A DNA stretch of 64,000 nucleotides from Lacticaseibacillus saniviri JCM 17471 = DSM 24301 (GTDB lineage: Bacteria; Bacillota; Bacilli; Lactobacillales; Lactobacillaceae). Both the position numbers and the translations under genes were made by a program. Positions 1-8,965 of this stretch are shown piece by piece. Under the pieces are notes generated by a model, which had not been told where the DNA came from, ran no database searches, and worked only from the letters and a program-made list of their open reading frames with translations. Location of the stretch: contig NZ_BBBX01000007.1 in assembly GCF_001311785.1 (NCBI RefSeq), positions 31,347 to 95,346 on the forward strand, written 5' to 3'. Every line of letters begins with the position of its first letter. The stretch's first letter is position 1.

Positions 1-609
1 CACGGTCGCATACAGGGCCTGATTGTGCCAGCGATACATTGACTTAGTGTTGAGCTCAAAGGCCAGCTGCCATTCCACCATGTGCGCAAACAACTGCATC
101 AGTTGCGGTTTGGCCCAGTCAGTGAGCTGTTCTGGGTTCACATCCAAGACGCGAAGGCCGTAATCAAAATGCGCCAACACATCCGCATCATGAAATTGTG
201 CGAGGCCGTCGAGCATCCGCTGATAATAGGTCTGCACGTGCTGCTTTGGGTCCAGTGTCCTAAATGACGCATGTTGATAATCATGTTGCCCATCGTGATG
301 GAAACTGAGTAATGTCAGATCGTACTGGTTAGCCGCCAGATAGGCCTTGATCTGTGGCAGTGCCGGCTGGTAGAAGCCGACTTCAATGCCCCGCAGCAGT
401 TGATTCGGATATCGTTGCTTCATCCGCGCCATTTTGGCGAGATAAGCCGCATAATCAGGTTGACTGTCCTGAAACTGCGCGTCCGGGTTATGGAATTCCA
501 AGTGTTCCGTGGTCACCACTGGCCGCGTGGTTTGGGTCAAATACTGTTCCAAGTCGGCGTCCGAATCAAATGAAAAATTGGTATGCAGATGCTGATCGTA
601 ATAAGTCAT
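1..609 (-). CDS. PHP-domain histidinol-phosphatase family protein (3' end outside window)
   Basis: The reading frame starts at the ATG at 609 behind an AAGGGGGAG-type ribosome binding site and runs off the left edge of the window after about 203 codons, with no stop. The N-terminus carries the PHP metal motif (HLHT at residues 7-10, followed by a serine/aspartate-rich stretch), a TTEH motif near residue 33, GIEVG, and a later SFHHDG motif, all typical of the HisJ/PHP phosphoesterase superfamily that binds two or three metal ions. Family members of this type are about 260-280 residues, so roughly the last quarter is missing. Function as histidinol-phosphatase is inferred from family; no his genes are visible, so a general phosphoesterase is also possible. 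Confidence 0.85.
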   Translation of the reverse strand, partial: MTYYDQHLHTNFSFDSDADLEQYLTQTTRPVVTTEHLEFHNPDAQFQDSQPDYAAYLAKMARMKQRYPNQLLRGIEVGFYQPALPQIKAYLAANQYDLTLLSFHHDGQHDYQHASFRTLDPKQHVQTYYQRMLDGLAQFHDADVLAHFDYGLRVLDVNPEQLTDWAKPQLMQLFAHMVEWQLAFELNTKSMYRWHNQALYATV

Positions 610-673
610 AGCTCCCCCTTATGGCGTGTCAAAGTGCTACCATTAAGATAACCTTACTAAGGAGGAATTTCAA

Positions 674-1183
674 ATGAGAGTAGCCGTTCCTTTGAATGCG
701 AATTATCTAGATGACCGGTATGGTAAATACGCGATTGGCGCTGACCTACATGCCGGTTACCCTGTTACCAGCTTCCCTATCAGCATCTCAAACGTGCCCG
801 ATGACACCGTCACATTTGCCCTCTGGTTGGTGGACTATGACGCGATTCCCGTCTCGGGGTTCACTTGGATTCACTGGAACGTGGCAGACATTCCAGCCAC
901 CGTCACCGAGATTCCAGAAGACGCGAGCCGCAGTGGTATCGTGCCAATGGTCCAAGGTAATAATTCGAATGCCGGCAGCCTCGTCCATGAGACTGATCCT
1001 GCCATCACGCAACATTATGTGGGACCACAACCACCCAATGGCGATCACAGCTACACATTGACCGTGTTTGCATTAGACACCAAGCTCAATCTCAAACCTG
1101 GCTTCTGGTTGAATGAGGCACGGCATGCGATGGCGGGCCACATCTTGGCACAAACGAGTGTGGAATTGAGATCAAGAGCGTGA
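674..1183 (+). CDS. YbhB/YbcL family (PEBP, Raf kinase inhibitor-like) protein
   Basis: A complete 169-residue protein with the PEBP signature: DYDAIPVSGFTWIHWN in the first half and YVGPQPPNGDHSY near residue 118, which together form the family's ligand pocket. No signal peptide is seen, so it is probably cytosolic. The start at 674 has an ideal AAGGAGGAATTTCAA leader. The stop codon TGA at 1181-1183 lies inside a copy of the motif AGAGCGTGA that begins the hairpin-repeat family, so the last residues (RSRA) may be repeat-derived. The cellular role of bacterial PEBP proteins is poorly defined; the family assignment is secure, the function is not. Confidence 0.9.
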   Translation: MRVAVPLNANYLDDRYGKYAIGADLHAGYPVTSFPISISNVPDDTVTFALWLVDYDAIPVSGFTWIHWNVADIPATVTEIPEDASRSGIVPMVQGNNSNAGSLVHETDPAITQHYVGPQPPNGDHSYTLTVFALDTKLNLKPGFWLNEARHAMAGHILAQTSVELRSRA

Positions 1184-1187
1184 GAAA

Positions 1188-1345
1188 AGAGCGTGAACCC
1201 ACACGGGTTGGCTGTGAGCACTAACGGGACTCGCGAAACAATCGTGGTTTTGACGATTGTCGTGAGTCTGGTTAGGCGGAACAGGCAGTGTGGGTGAGCG
1301 CGTTTAGAGCGTGACAAGTCCCACTCAGCAATCGAGTACTAACTG
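1188..1345 (+). repeat. Hairpin-repeat unit (type A) followed by a 5' half unit
   Basis: Unit A spans 1188-1305. Outer stem AGCGTG pairs with CGCGTT; ACCCACAC pairs with GTGTGGGT; the 4-nt bulge is GGGT; TGGCTGT pairs with ACAGGCA with one G-G mismatch; the internal loop is GAGCA opposite GCGGA; the upper stem is CTAAC/GTTAG, followed by GACTCGCG/CGTGAGTC and an apical AACAATCG/CGATTGT stem. A second unit begins at 1307 but only its 5' half is present, ending just after CAATC-GAGTA-CTAAC. The array is in the same sense as the upstream PEBP gene and starts 4 nt after its stop codon. Confidence 0.85.
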
Positions 1346-1355
1346 AACGATTCAA

Positions 1356-1391
1356 ATAGCGGTGCAGCAAGTTGTTGCACCGCTACTTTTG
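1356..1391 (+). terminator. Rho-independent terminator after the PEBP gene and repeat
   Basis: A GC-rich stem, TAGCGGTGCAGCAA against TTGCACCGCTA, with a short loop and a T-rich tail (ACTTTTGT). It ends the transcript that carries the PEBP gene and the hairpin repeat. Confidence 0.75.
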
Positions 1392-1434
1392 TGTCCTAAG
1401 TCCCTCCTGTGATTATTTTCGTCGTTGCTTATAT

Positions 1435-1456
1435 TGTAAGCGCTTTATGATATAAT
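1435..1456 (+). promoter_or_regulatory. Promoter -10 with overlapping cre-like site (DHFR-like gene)
   Basis: A perfect TATAAT -10 box lies at 1451-1456. Directly upstream, TGTAAGCGCTTTAT (1435-1448) matches 12 of 14 positions of the catabolite-responsive element TGWAANCGNTNWCA and sits between the -35 and -10 positions. CcpA repression of the downstream gene is inferred from this overlap. Confidence 0.6.
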
Positions 1457-1511
1457 TAGACCGTAGCGAACGAGCCACCAGCACTAGGACTAATTTTAGG
1501 AGGAATGGTTT

Positions 1512-2044
1512 ATGACAACGCGAAATGTGATTTTATACTTAGCAGAAAGTCTCGATGGCTTCATCGCTGATAAGGACGGCAGCGTGAACTGGCTGCAAAA
1601 ACGAACTCGAGTGCAGCGGACGCTGATTACCAACGCTTTTATCATTCCATCGACACGGTATTAATGGGTCGTAAAACCTACCAACAAGCACTGCGACTGG
1701 CCGGCAATTATCCTTATCAAGACAAGGACAGTTATGTCTTTTCCACCACCTTACATAATACCGACGATCCCAGCACCGTGGTCGCCGGCAACATCGCAGA
1801 ATTCGTGCGCAAGTTGAAGGCCCAACCCGGCAAGGATATCTGGTTGGTCGGTGGTGCCGATATCTTCACTGATTTGCTTGAAGTCCAACTCATCGACAAA
1901 ATCGTCATCACGATTGCACCCGTCTTGCTGGGTGAAGGCATTCCACTGGTCACCACACAGTTGACCAACACCCCCCTCAAACTCGAAACAACCACGCAAC
2001 TCGATCAATTTGTCAGCCTCACCTATTCCGTCCTACCCGCATAA
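1512..2044 (+). CDS. Dihydrofolate reductase family (RibD C-terminal-like) protein, frameshifted
   Basis: The frame opens at the ATG at 1512 (AGGAGGAATGGTTT leader) and encodes a DHFR-fold N-terminus (VILYLAESLDGFIADKDG). It breaks near 1605-1625 where one base appears to be missing, and resumes in the next frame with YHSIDTVLMGRKTYQQA and later IWLVGGADIF and GEGIPL, the conserved RibD_C/YyaP features. Reconstructed length is about 178 residues, normal for the family. These proteins are NADPH-dependent reductase-like; the substrate is unknown. Given the many similar lesions in this window, a sequencing error is more likely than true inactivation. Confidence 0.75.
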
Positions 2045-2128
2045 AATCCTTTCATATGATTTATCTTCCTTGAAAATATACTAAAACGCGTGCATACTGA
2101 GAGGGAACATTTATCAAGGAGGGGTATT

Positions 2129-2970
2129 ATGAAGAAATTATCAGGATGGCTGCTGGGTGCTGCTGCTTTAAGTCTCGGGTTGATGGCACCAACGACAGCC
2201 AACGCGGCAACCACAAAACCTGTCACCACGGTTGCTAGCATTGAAAAGCCAGCATCAGGGATTGTCACCATCAATTATGTCAAAGGGTATGGCATCGCGC
2301 TGTGGAACAGTTACCAGGCGAATCGGCATGTGATCGCTAATCGGCATCTGATGACCGGCACACAATGGCGCTATTCCGCAACAGCCACGGTCAATGGCCA
2401 AGTGTGGTACAAACTGGGCACAAACCAATGGATCCAAGGGCAATACGCCAAAGTGGTTCAACAACCAAGTGTCAGCTCACCAATGGGCAAGCCTGTGACA
2501 GGTGTCGCCACAATCAATTATGCCAAGGGATACGGCATTGCGGTTTGGAATAATAACATATCATCACGGCACATTATTCCTGGCAAAAACTCATGAGTGG
2601 TACAAGTTGGCGTGTCGCCAGTGTTGCTGGCATCAACAACCAAACCTGGTATAACCTGGGTGGCCAACAATGGATTGATGGTCGCTATGTGAATTTCAAA
2701 GCCGATCAACCTTTGACGGATGCGCAATTCACTCAGCGGGCATTGCAAGATGCTGCCAAAACTTATCACATCAAATCTGGAAATCTCATCACGATGGGAA
2801 TCACAACTGATGCCTCTGGTACTCGCGAGGTGGGTGTCTACGAAGATCAACACGATGGTCTCCACGTCGTCGGCTTCACACGCTATCGCCTCACTGCAAA
2901 TAACGCCTTACTGCGTTACGATGCAACCAAGAATACTTGGGCAACGATTCAAACCAATGTTATCCAATAA
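2129..2970 (+). CDS. Secreted protein with two SH3-like surface repeats, frameshifted in an A run
   Basis: Start ATG at 2129 follows AAGGAGGGG. The first 31 residues form a signal peptide ending near ANAA. Two SH3-like repeats of about 70 residues follow; each has the pattern INYxKGYGIAxW at its start and WYxLGxxQWIxGxY at its end. A homologous C-terminal domain occurs in the protein at 17121-18544. Between the two halves of repeat 2, the run AAAAA at 2585-2589 is one A short; adding it joins the two frames into one protein of about 280 residues with a C-terminal domain of unknown fold. Such repeats usually bind cell-wall polymers. The function of the C-terminal domain is not recognised. Confidence 0.75.
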
Positions 2971-2979
2971 CTACAAAAT

Positions 2980-3018
2980 AGAGCGTCTATCGAAATCTAT
3001 AATTTCGGTAGACGCTCT
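2980..3018. terminator. Bidirectional terminator between convergent genes
   Basis: The stem AGAGCGTCTATCGAAAT pairs with ATTTCGGTAGACGCTCT (one G-T pair) around a 5-nt loop, with A-rich and T-rich flanks on the two sides. It lies between the SH3-repeat gene and the DUF1002 gene and can serve both. Confidence 0.85.
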
Positions 3019-3024
3019 TTATTG

Positions 3025-4011
3025 TTAATGGAATAAACTGGCAACCCAGTCCACAATCGCTTGGAAGAAACTGACAATGCTGTCCCAAATCTTTTGCAGG
3101 AAGTTGCGGTTTTCTTGGGTATCTAATTTGTTAGAAATCTTATTGAAGATATCCTTGGCACTGCTTTGAATACTGTTAGCGAGCTTACTTGCTTGATTCT
3201 TGAAGTCGCTGCTATCGAGCGCACCGGACTTTTGAATCTTAACCAGCAAGTTGATAATCTGTGTCCGCTGATCATTTGTGATGATGTTCTTGATATTGTT
3301 TTGCGTCAACTGACTGTCCACGATGTTACCAATCTGATTTTGTGACAGGGTTTGACTCCCATTATTGGATTGGCTGGCCATCTGTTCCTTCATCCCAGCC
3401 ACCGCATTATTGAGCTGCTTATCGGAATAACCGGACTTATCCTGGTTCGCCTGCGTGATACCAGACAGTGTGTTCACTTCTTGTTGTGCCGCATTGATCT
3501 GCGAGCTATTTAAGGTTTGGCCGTTTTGCGCAAACGCGGCATAGACCCCTGCCAACGCACCGGAACCATCAATCTTGACGGCACTGGTAATGTACAAGTT
3601 GGCGTTCGCAACGCCGGCTGTCAGGGCTGCATTACGGTACTGATCAGCGGTGATGGTTGTGATGTTGTTGTCTCCGTTATAAGGCACGATTTTGACATTG
3701 ATCCCACCGTTATCGGTTTTTTGAACCAACGCACTGGACCAAACACCAGAGTTGCTGGTGAAGTTACTTCCTGATGGATTGAGATACTTCACCAAAGTAT
3801 CACCGTTCACTGTCAGTTCTTGCGGATTACTGGTACCAGCCGCTGAGTTCAGTGTGGATAATGTCCCTGATTTTTGTTCCTCTGTTAATGACGTCCCTAA
3901 TGTTGCCACCGGTTGTGACCAATCCGCAGCAGCCACGTGCTGTTGCTTCATTGTTCCCAAGCCAAGCACTGTCACTGCTAAAAGGCCTAAACTCAAGAAT
4001 AATTTCTTCAT
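3025..4011 (-). CDS. DUF1002 domain secreted protein (YpuA-like)
   Basis: A 328-residue protein with an N-terminal signal peptide (MKKLFLSLGLLAVTVLG...AAA). The central part carries DUF1002 hallmarks: ITADQYRNAALTAGV, followed by an ITSAVKIDGSGALAGVYAAF-like segment, and a helical, glutamine-rich C-terminal half. Secreted DUF1002 proteins such as Bacillus YpuA are of unknown function. The start has an adequate leader and the frame is intact. It is transcribed alone toward the terminator at 2980-3018. Confidence 0.85.
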   Translation of the reverse strand: MKKLFLSLGLLAVTVLGLGTMKQQHVAAADWSQPVATLGTSLTEEQKSGTLSTLNSAAGTSNPQELTVNGDTLVKYLNPSGSNFTSNSGVWSSALVQKTDNGGINVKIVPYNGDNNITTITADQYRNAALTAGVANANLYITSAVKIDGSGALAGVYAAFAQNGQTLNSSQINAAQQEVNTLSGITQANQDKSGYSDKQLNNAVAGMKEQMASQSNNGSQTLSQNQIGNIVDSQLTQNNIKNIITNDQRTQIINLLVKIQKSGALDSSDFKNQASKLANSIQSSAKDIFNKISNKLDTQENRNFLQKIWDSIVSFFQAIVDWVASLFH

Positions 4012-4132
4012 GCTTATGCTCCATTCTTATATTCTATTCGAAGTATGGCTCAATTATCGCAAAAAGGTGGTACCTGTATATCAGCACCACCAAAACTTAA
4101 CGATTTCGTGAGAAGTCCAAAGATGGGACAAA

Positions 4133-4246
4133 AACGCGCTCCAAAGGGCAAGACACTCCGGTTAGTTCAGCTTTGCCGAATCCACAACCCGGATTCTAGC
4201 CAAGCTTTTGCTAATCCTCGTGTCTTAACCGCCCTTTGTCGCGCTC
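4133..4246 (-). repeat. Hairpin-repeat unit (type B) downstream of ppx
   Basis: Read on the minus strand: AGCGCG pairs with CGCGTT; CAAAGGGC pairs with GCCCTTTG; the bulge is exactly GGTT; AAGACAC pairs with GTGTCTT; the internal loop is GAGGA/CCGGA; then TTAG/CTAA and an AAGCTTGGC-type upper stem. The unit begins 2 nt after the ppx stop codon, in the sense of ppx. Compared with the unit at 49263, two base pairs of the 7-bp stem have changed (AAGACAC/GTGTCTT against AAAACAT/GTGTTTT) and pairing is kept. Confidence 0.85.
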
Positions 4247-4248
4247 TC

Positions 4249-5184
4249 TTATTTCCTATCCTGTTCCGTTTGTGTGAGGTACTCAAACAGTGCGCCTTCA
4301 CGCAGCCCATTTTGTGAGAAAGTCAGTCGATCAGAATCTAAGAAACCGAGCATCGTTACAACAGGCACCAATCCACCGACAATGATATCGGCCCGGACCT
4401 TGGAGAGGCCTGGAATGGCCTTGCGTTCCTCCAGATTGCTACCGAGAACTTGATTAAAGATGGCATCCACCGCTGGTACACGCATGCGATAGCCGTGAAT
4501 ATCTTCAAAGTTCACAATCTGTTGCTTGCGCCGTTCGATTTTGGCCAATGTCCGATTACTGCCACCCAGCGCCACAATCGGTAAATTCTGGGCTTGCCGC
4601 AACCACCAGATGCCATTGAAAATCTGGTTGACGGCCGCAATCAAATTGAAGACCTCAGTCGCCTGAATCACATCGGGATTCAAATACTGCTCAGACAAAT
4701 TAACCGAACCGAACGGAATTGAGATGAGGTGACGCAGTTTGCGATTTTGAACCAGAATCAACTCGGTGGACGCACCACCGGTATCCATGATCAGTGCATT
4801 TTGCACGGGCAAGGTGTTGATGACACCCAGGTAATCGTATTCGGCTTCCTTACTGCCGGCAATCACTTCAATATCGATGCCGACTTCACGCTTCACGCGC
4901 TTCAGGAAATCCTTTTGGTTCTTGGCCTGGCGCACCGCCGCTGTGGCCACGGCCCGCAATGATAACTGTTCAAATTGATCCATGTCGGTCTTGAAGTTCT
5001 GCAAGGCGGTGATGGTACGAACCATTGCGGCTTCTTGCAAAACCTTATCGGGACCCATGCCCTCTGACAGCCGCACCATTTCTTTGAGGCGACTGACAAC
5101 ATGATACGTCCCATCATCCTCAATCTGCCAAACCGTCAAGCGCGCTGAGTTACTACCCAAGTCAATGACTGCAAAATGTGTCAT
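4249..5184 (-). CDS. ppx: Exopolyphosphatase, Ppx/GppA family
   Basis: An intact 311-residue Ppx/GppA phosphatase with the actin-like ATPase fold: IDLGSNSARLTVW near the N-terminus (phosphate 1), MDTGGASTELILV near residue 140 (phosphate 2) and VALGGSNRTLAKIE near residue 205. Enzymes of this family release phosphate from polyphosphate ends or hydrolyse pppGpp. It is the last gene of a three-gene operon with ppk immediately upstream (1-nt gap), which favours the polyphosphate role. Length matches the short Ppx form without an HD domain, unlike the paralog at 7344-8873. Confidence 0.92.
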   Translation of the reverse strand: MTHFAVIDLGSNSARLTVWQIEDDGTYHVVSRLKEMVRLSEGMGPDKVLQEAAMVRTITALQNFKTDMDQFEQLSLRAVATAAVRQAKNQKDFLKRVKREVGIDIEVIAGSKEAEYDYLGVINTLPVQNALIMDTGGASTELILVQNRKLRHLISIPFGSVNLSEQYLNPDVIQATEVFNLIAAVNQIFNGIWWLRQAQNLPIVALGGSNRTLAKIERRKQQIVNFEDIHGYRMRVPAVDAIFNQVLGSNLEERKAIPGLSKVRADIIVGGLVPVVTMLGFLDSDRLTFSQNGLREGALFEYLTQTEQDRK

Positions 5185-5185
5185 G

Positions 5186-7327
5186 CTAATCCTCCTGATC
5201 TGATTGTTCCGGTGCCTTCATGGGAATGAACCGCCGCGTGTCTTGCACCTCTTCTTCTGGTGCCGCCACTTGGTTCAGTTCATCGCCCAATTCCTTGGCA
5301 TGTTTAATCAAATACGCTTGTACATCGAGTTTCTCAACACCGCGCAAATCCAAGTGTTCCCATGTGCCATCCGCTTGCAGCACGCGTGTTTTGACGTTAT
5401 CCGCCCACATCAAGCCGTACAGACTCAAGATGCGTTCGCGAATATCATCCTGCAAAATTGGGAAGAGCAGTTCAACGCGACGACTGAGGTTCCGGTTCAT
5501 CAAGTCCGCACTGGACAAAAAGACCAGCTCCTCGCCATCGGCATAGAAACTATAAATTCGACTGTGTTCGAGCAATCGACCAACGATGGAGTGCACCGTG
5601 ATGTTTTCCGAAACGCCAGGAATGCCAACTTTAAGATTACAGATACCGCGCACAATCAATTGAATCTCAACCCCTGCGGCTGATGCCTCGTATAATTTCT
5701 CAATCATCGCGGTATCGGACAGCGAATTCATCTTCATCTGAATTAAGGCCTTGCGACCCGCCTTGGCCGCGCGAATCTCCCCGTCGATACGATCGAACAA
5801 GAAGTCGCGGATACCCAGTGGGGCGATGACCAATTGATGGAAGTATGGTGGTTCCGAGAATCCTGACAACATGTTGAAGATGTTGCTGGCATCGATTCCC
5901 ATGTCGGGATTAGCGGTGAATAGGCCCATATCGGTGTAAAAATGCGCCGTGACATCGTTATAGTTACCCGTTGCCATGTGCATGTACCGCCGAATACCGT
6001 CTTCTTCGCGCCGCACAACCAGTGCCAACTTACTGTGGGTCTTGAGCCCAACCAGGCCGTAAATCACGTGACAGCCCGCGCGTTCGAGCTCTTGAGCCCA
6101 GTGGACATTGTTCTCTTCGTCAAACCGCGCCTTGAGTTCGACCAGCACCGTAACCTGCTTGCCATTCGCCGCTGCTTGCTTCAAGTACTGAATAATCGGC
6201 GACTTACTGGAGACACGATACAGCGTCATTTTGAGCGCCAATACCGCGGGATCGGTGGCCGCCTGCCGAATGAATTCAATCACGGGATTGAATTTGTCAT
6301 AGGGATGATGCAAGAAGAGATCGCGTTCGCGAATCATATCAAAAATAGACCGTTCACTGTATTCAGGGTCCATGTAGGCGGTGTAACTCGGGAATTGCAA
6401 CTCTTCATGGCCGCTGACCTGCTTCACTAATTGATTGATAAAGGTCAAATCGATGGGGCCTTTGATTGCATAGACATCCTCTTCATCCACGTCTAACGCC
6501 TTAATCAGGCGCTTGCGGATATGTTTGTCGGTATTGCTCTCAATTTCAAGCCGCATGACCTTCCCACGTTGACGCTTCTTCAATTGTGATTGGATCTCTT
6601 TCATCAAGTCGGATGCATCCTCTTCGGCCACATCCATATCCATATCGCGCGTCACTCGAAACATTGCCGTCTCTTGAATCGTCGCCCCGACGAATAATTC
6701 GCCGACATACTGGCGCACCACATCATCGAGCAACATGAACTGATTGTCGCCATCGGGCAAACGCAGCACTCGTGAATAGACGGCCGGAATCTGCACCATC
6801 GCAAACGAACGGCGCTTATCGCCTTCCTGTTCAGGCCGTGAGAGTCGCAGGGCCAGATTCAGCGAGTTGTTCGCTAAGAATGGGAATGGCCGCGTCGGGT
6901 CAACACCCATTGGCGTGAGTACGGGATACAGTTCTTGGTGGAAATAATCATCAACAAATTGCACCTGCTTGGCCGTCAAATCCTCAAAGTGTTTGAGGTT
7001 AATGTTGAGTTCAGCGAGTTTAGGTTGCAAGGAACGACTCCATGTCGAAGCCTGCTTGTCGACCATGGTGTGTGTCGCTGCCGCAATGGCCTTGAGTTGT
7101 GTTTCTGGACTCATGCCTGCCGCATCCGGTTTGTCATAACCGACCGTCACCATTTTGCGTAATGATGCCACACGAATATTGAAGAATTCATCCAGATTGG
7201 ACTGCGTAATCGCCAAAAATCTTGCGCGTTCCAATAATGGATTATTCTTATCGCGCGCTTCTTCTAACACGCGATCATTGAATGCAATCCAGCTCAATTC
7301 ACGATTGGTGAAGTATTCTGGTCGCAT
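5186..7327 (-). CDS. ppk: Polyphosphate kinase 1
   Basis: An intact 713-residue PPK1. The N-terminal domain begins with YFTNRELSWIAFNDRVL, and the C-terminal phospholipase D-like domains contain the two catalytic histidine regions (THSKLALVVRR and EHSRIYSF). PPK1 makes long-chain polyphosphate reversibly from ATP. It sits between two Ppx/GppA genes, so synthesis and breakdown of polyphosphate are co-transcribed. Length agrees with the family (about 690-720 residues). Confidence 0.96.
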   Translation of the reverse strand: MRPEYFTNRELSWIAFNDRVLEEARDKNNPLLERARFLAITQSNLDEFFNIRVASLRKMVTVGYDKPDAAGMSPETQLKAIAAATHTMVDKQASTWSRSLQPKLAELNINLKHFEDLTAKQVQFVDDYFHQELYPVLTPMGVDPTRPFPFLANNSLNLALRLSRPEQEGDKRRSFAMVQIPAVYSRVLRLPDGDNQFMLLDDVVRQYVGELFVGATIQETAMFRVTRDMDMDVAEEDASDLMKEIQSQLKKRQRGKVMRLEIESNTDKHIRKRLIKALDVDEEDVYAIKGPIDLTFINQLVKQVSGHEELQFPSYTAYMDPEYSERSIFDMIRERDLFLHHPYDKFNPVIEFIRQAATDPAVLALKMTLYRVSSKSPIIQYLKQAAANGKQVTVLVELKARFDEENNVHWAQELERAGCHVIYGLVGLKTHSKLALVVRREEDGIRRYMHMATGNYNDVTAHFYTDMGLFTANPDMGIDASNIFNMLSGFSEPPYFHQLVIAPLGIRDFLFDRIDGEIRAAKAGRKALIQMKMNSLSDTAMIEKLYEASAAGVEIQLIVRGICNLKVGIPGVSENITVHSIVGRLLEHSRIYSFYADGEELVFLSSADLMNRNLSRRVELLFPILQDDIRERILSLYGLMWADNVKTRVLQADGTWEHLDLRGVEKLDVQAYLIKHAKELGDELNQVAAPEEEVQDTRRFIPMKAPEQSDQED

Positions 7328-7343
7328 AATTGATTCGATTTCA

Positions 7344-8873
7344 TTAGCGAGTGTTCCTCCGTTTCAATTCAATCTCACGTCCAAAGACCTGCGTGAAAAA
7401 TTGTCCCTTGAGCGCCAGCGTCCAGCGCTCCAATTCGATATCATCATTGGCACGTGCCGATAACACAACCGTATCGGGCCGCAGTGAGACACTGAGTTCT
7501 TGAATCTTCTGTTGTCGGGATGCATCCAAGCTGTCAGCAACCCGCAACAGGGCGGATAATTTCGCAATCCGCAGCCGGTCCACTGCATTGACCTCGGGCA
7601 GATTCGCCAGGTCCGTCTGTGGCGTATCACTACTGTGGAAGTGCGCAATCGTGCCGACCATTTGATGCTCAGTGGCCGTTAAGCCGATGATTTCAGAAGC
7701 CGCAATCAGATAATCCGAGTGCGCATAGTGCAGATGGGTATCGATATAGCTACCGATATCATTCACTGTGGCGGCGACTTGTAACAAGAGCCGATCACGT
7801 TTGCTCATTCCATGCATCTTTTTCAACCGGTCAAACAGTGTCAGTGCAAAATCAACCGTTGTCGCCATGTGTTTTTGATCGACCTGATACCGTGATGCCA
7901 GGTTTTGCGCGCTGGTAATAATCTCTTCATTGGGATCAAAACTGACCGCCTTGTAGCCTTGCACCAAAGAGGCATTGATTTCAACGCCATCGAGCAACTT
8001 GAGATTGGAGACAAAAATCGTCTGACTGTGTAAGGTCTGCACCAGGCGATTGATCAACAGCACGATGGGTAAGACCTGCGACACTTGATTGAGTGGCAAG
8101 TCGTATTGTTCCATCAAGAACTGATCACTGGCATGAATCACTTGGTCATAGAGCGTTTCAAACCGCTCACGGGTTGCCGCGACCGCATTTTGACCCGTTG
8201 GAATCAGGGTTTCAAGCACGGACAGACTACTCCCCATCAGAATCATGTTGGTGTAAGTCACATCGTCTGGTAGCAGCCGCATGAAATCAATGAGGCGACT
8301 ATCGATAAAGTCGCGCAGGATTTCAACATAATTAGGTTCGGTGCGCTGCACATCGCGCATCACCTCATAGACCCGCAATGGGCCCAAACTAAAATTACGC
8401 GAAAATCCAAACTCACCATTGGCAAATGTTGTGAGTTCAACGGATCCAGAACTCACATCGATCAAAACCGTGCCCGTCTGCGTGACCGCTTCAAAATTAG
8501 GAAAACGCGCCATCACCGCTTGATTGCGGTAGAACGCCTCTTCAGATAAGGATAAGTGACTCACTTGCCACCCGGTGCGATTGAGCAATTGGTCTCGCAC
8601 AAATTCTGCGTTGGGCGCCTCAAACACACTATGGCTGCCGACAACGTGAATCGTTTCGACACCATAGTCCGTGAACAATTGTTGAATGGCGAGCAATGCG
8701 GACACAATGGTATCAACGGTTTCAGGCGAGATCACTTCATTAACAAACACATCTTCCCCTAAACCGATGGGATATTTACCCCGCTCAATTTCTGTTAACG
8801 TTCGTAAATTGGTAATACTAAAAAAGACATTTTGAGCCCCGATGACTACAAATCCCTGTGTTGCTTTTGCCAT
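7344..8873 (-). CDS. Ppx/GppA phosphatase with C-terminal HD-type domain
   Basis: Residues 1-300 match the Ppx/GppA fold (IDVSSGSVELTTF corresponds to the second phosphate loop), and residues 310-510 form the helical HD-like extension (NDIGSYIDTHLHYAHSDYLI, MVGTIAHFHSS) found in long exopolyphosphatases. The ATG at 8873 is preferred because AGAGG lies 8 nt upstream; a GTG three codons earlier would overlap that site. This is the promoter-proximal gene of the polyphosphate operon. Its first phosphate loop (VVIGAQNVFFSI) is less canonical than in the short paralog, so it may be a regulator or a guanosine pentaphosphate enzyme rather than a second exopolyphosphatase. Confidence 0.85.
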   Translation of the reverse strand: MAKATQGFVVIGAQNVFFSITNLRTLTEIERGKYPIGLGEDVFVNEVISPETVDTIVSALLAIQQLFTDYGVETIHVVGSHSVFEAPNAEFVRDQLLNRTGWQVSHLSLSEEAFYRNQAVMARFPNFEAVTQTGTVLIDVSSGSVELTTFANGEFGFSRNFSLGPLRVYEVMRDVQRTEPNYVEILRDFIDSRLIDFMRLLPDDVTYTNMILMGSSLSVLETLIPTGQNAVAATRERFETLYDQVIHASDQFLMEQYDLPLNQVSQVLPIVLLINRLVQTLHSQTIFVSNLKLLDGVEINASLVQGYKAVSFDPNEEIITSAQNLASRYQVDQKHMATTVDFALTLFDRLKKMHGMSKRDRLLLQVAATVNDIGSYIDTHLHYAHSDYLIAASEIIGLTATEHQMVGTIAHFHSSDTPQTDLANLPEVNAVDRLRIAKLSALLRVADSLDASRQQKIQELSVSLRPDTVVLSARANDDIELERWTLALKGQFFTQVFGREIELKRRNTR

Positions 8874-8889
8874 CCCCAACACCTCTGCT

Positions 8890-8907
8890 TTACTTCAATT
8901 ACTTCAA
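8890..8907. repeat. Tandem 9-bp repeat in the leader of the polyphosphate operon
   Basis: TTACTTCAA occurs twice without a gap on the plus strand, between the likely -10 box (TATGAT on the minus strand, about 8909-8914) and the ribosome binding site of the first gene. A direct repeat in this position could bind a regulator. Its function is unknown. Confidence 0.4.
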
Positions 8908-8965
8908 TCATAGCACGCAAGCCAGAATGTGGGTATCGATAGCATTGGCCTCTCACTGAAAATAT

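Noticed and set aside
1188..1305. Known ribozyme or riboswitch (hammerhead, twister, glycine, THF and similar)
   Set aside because: The core motifs of these classes as I know them are absent, and the position is after genes, not before them.
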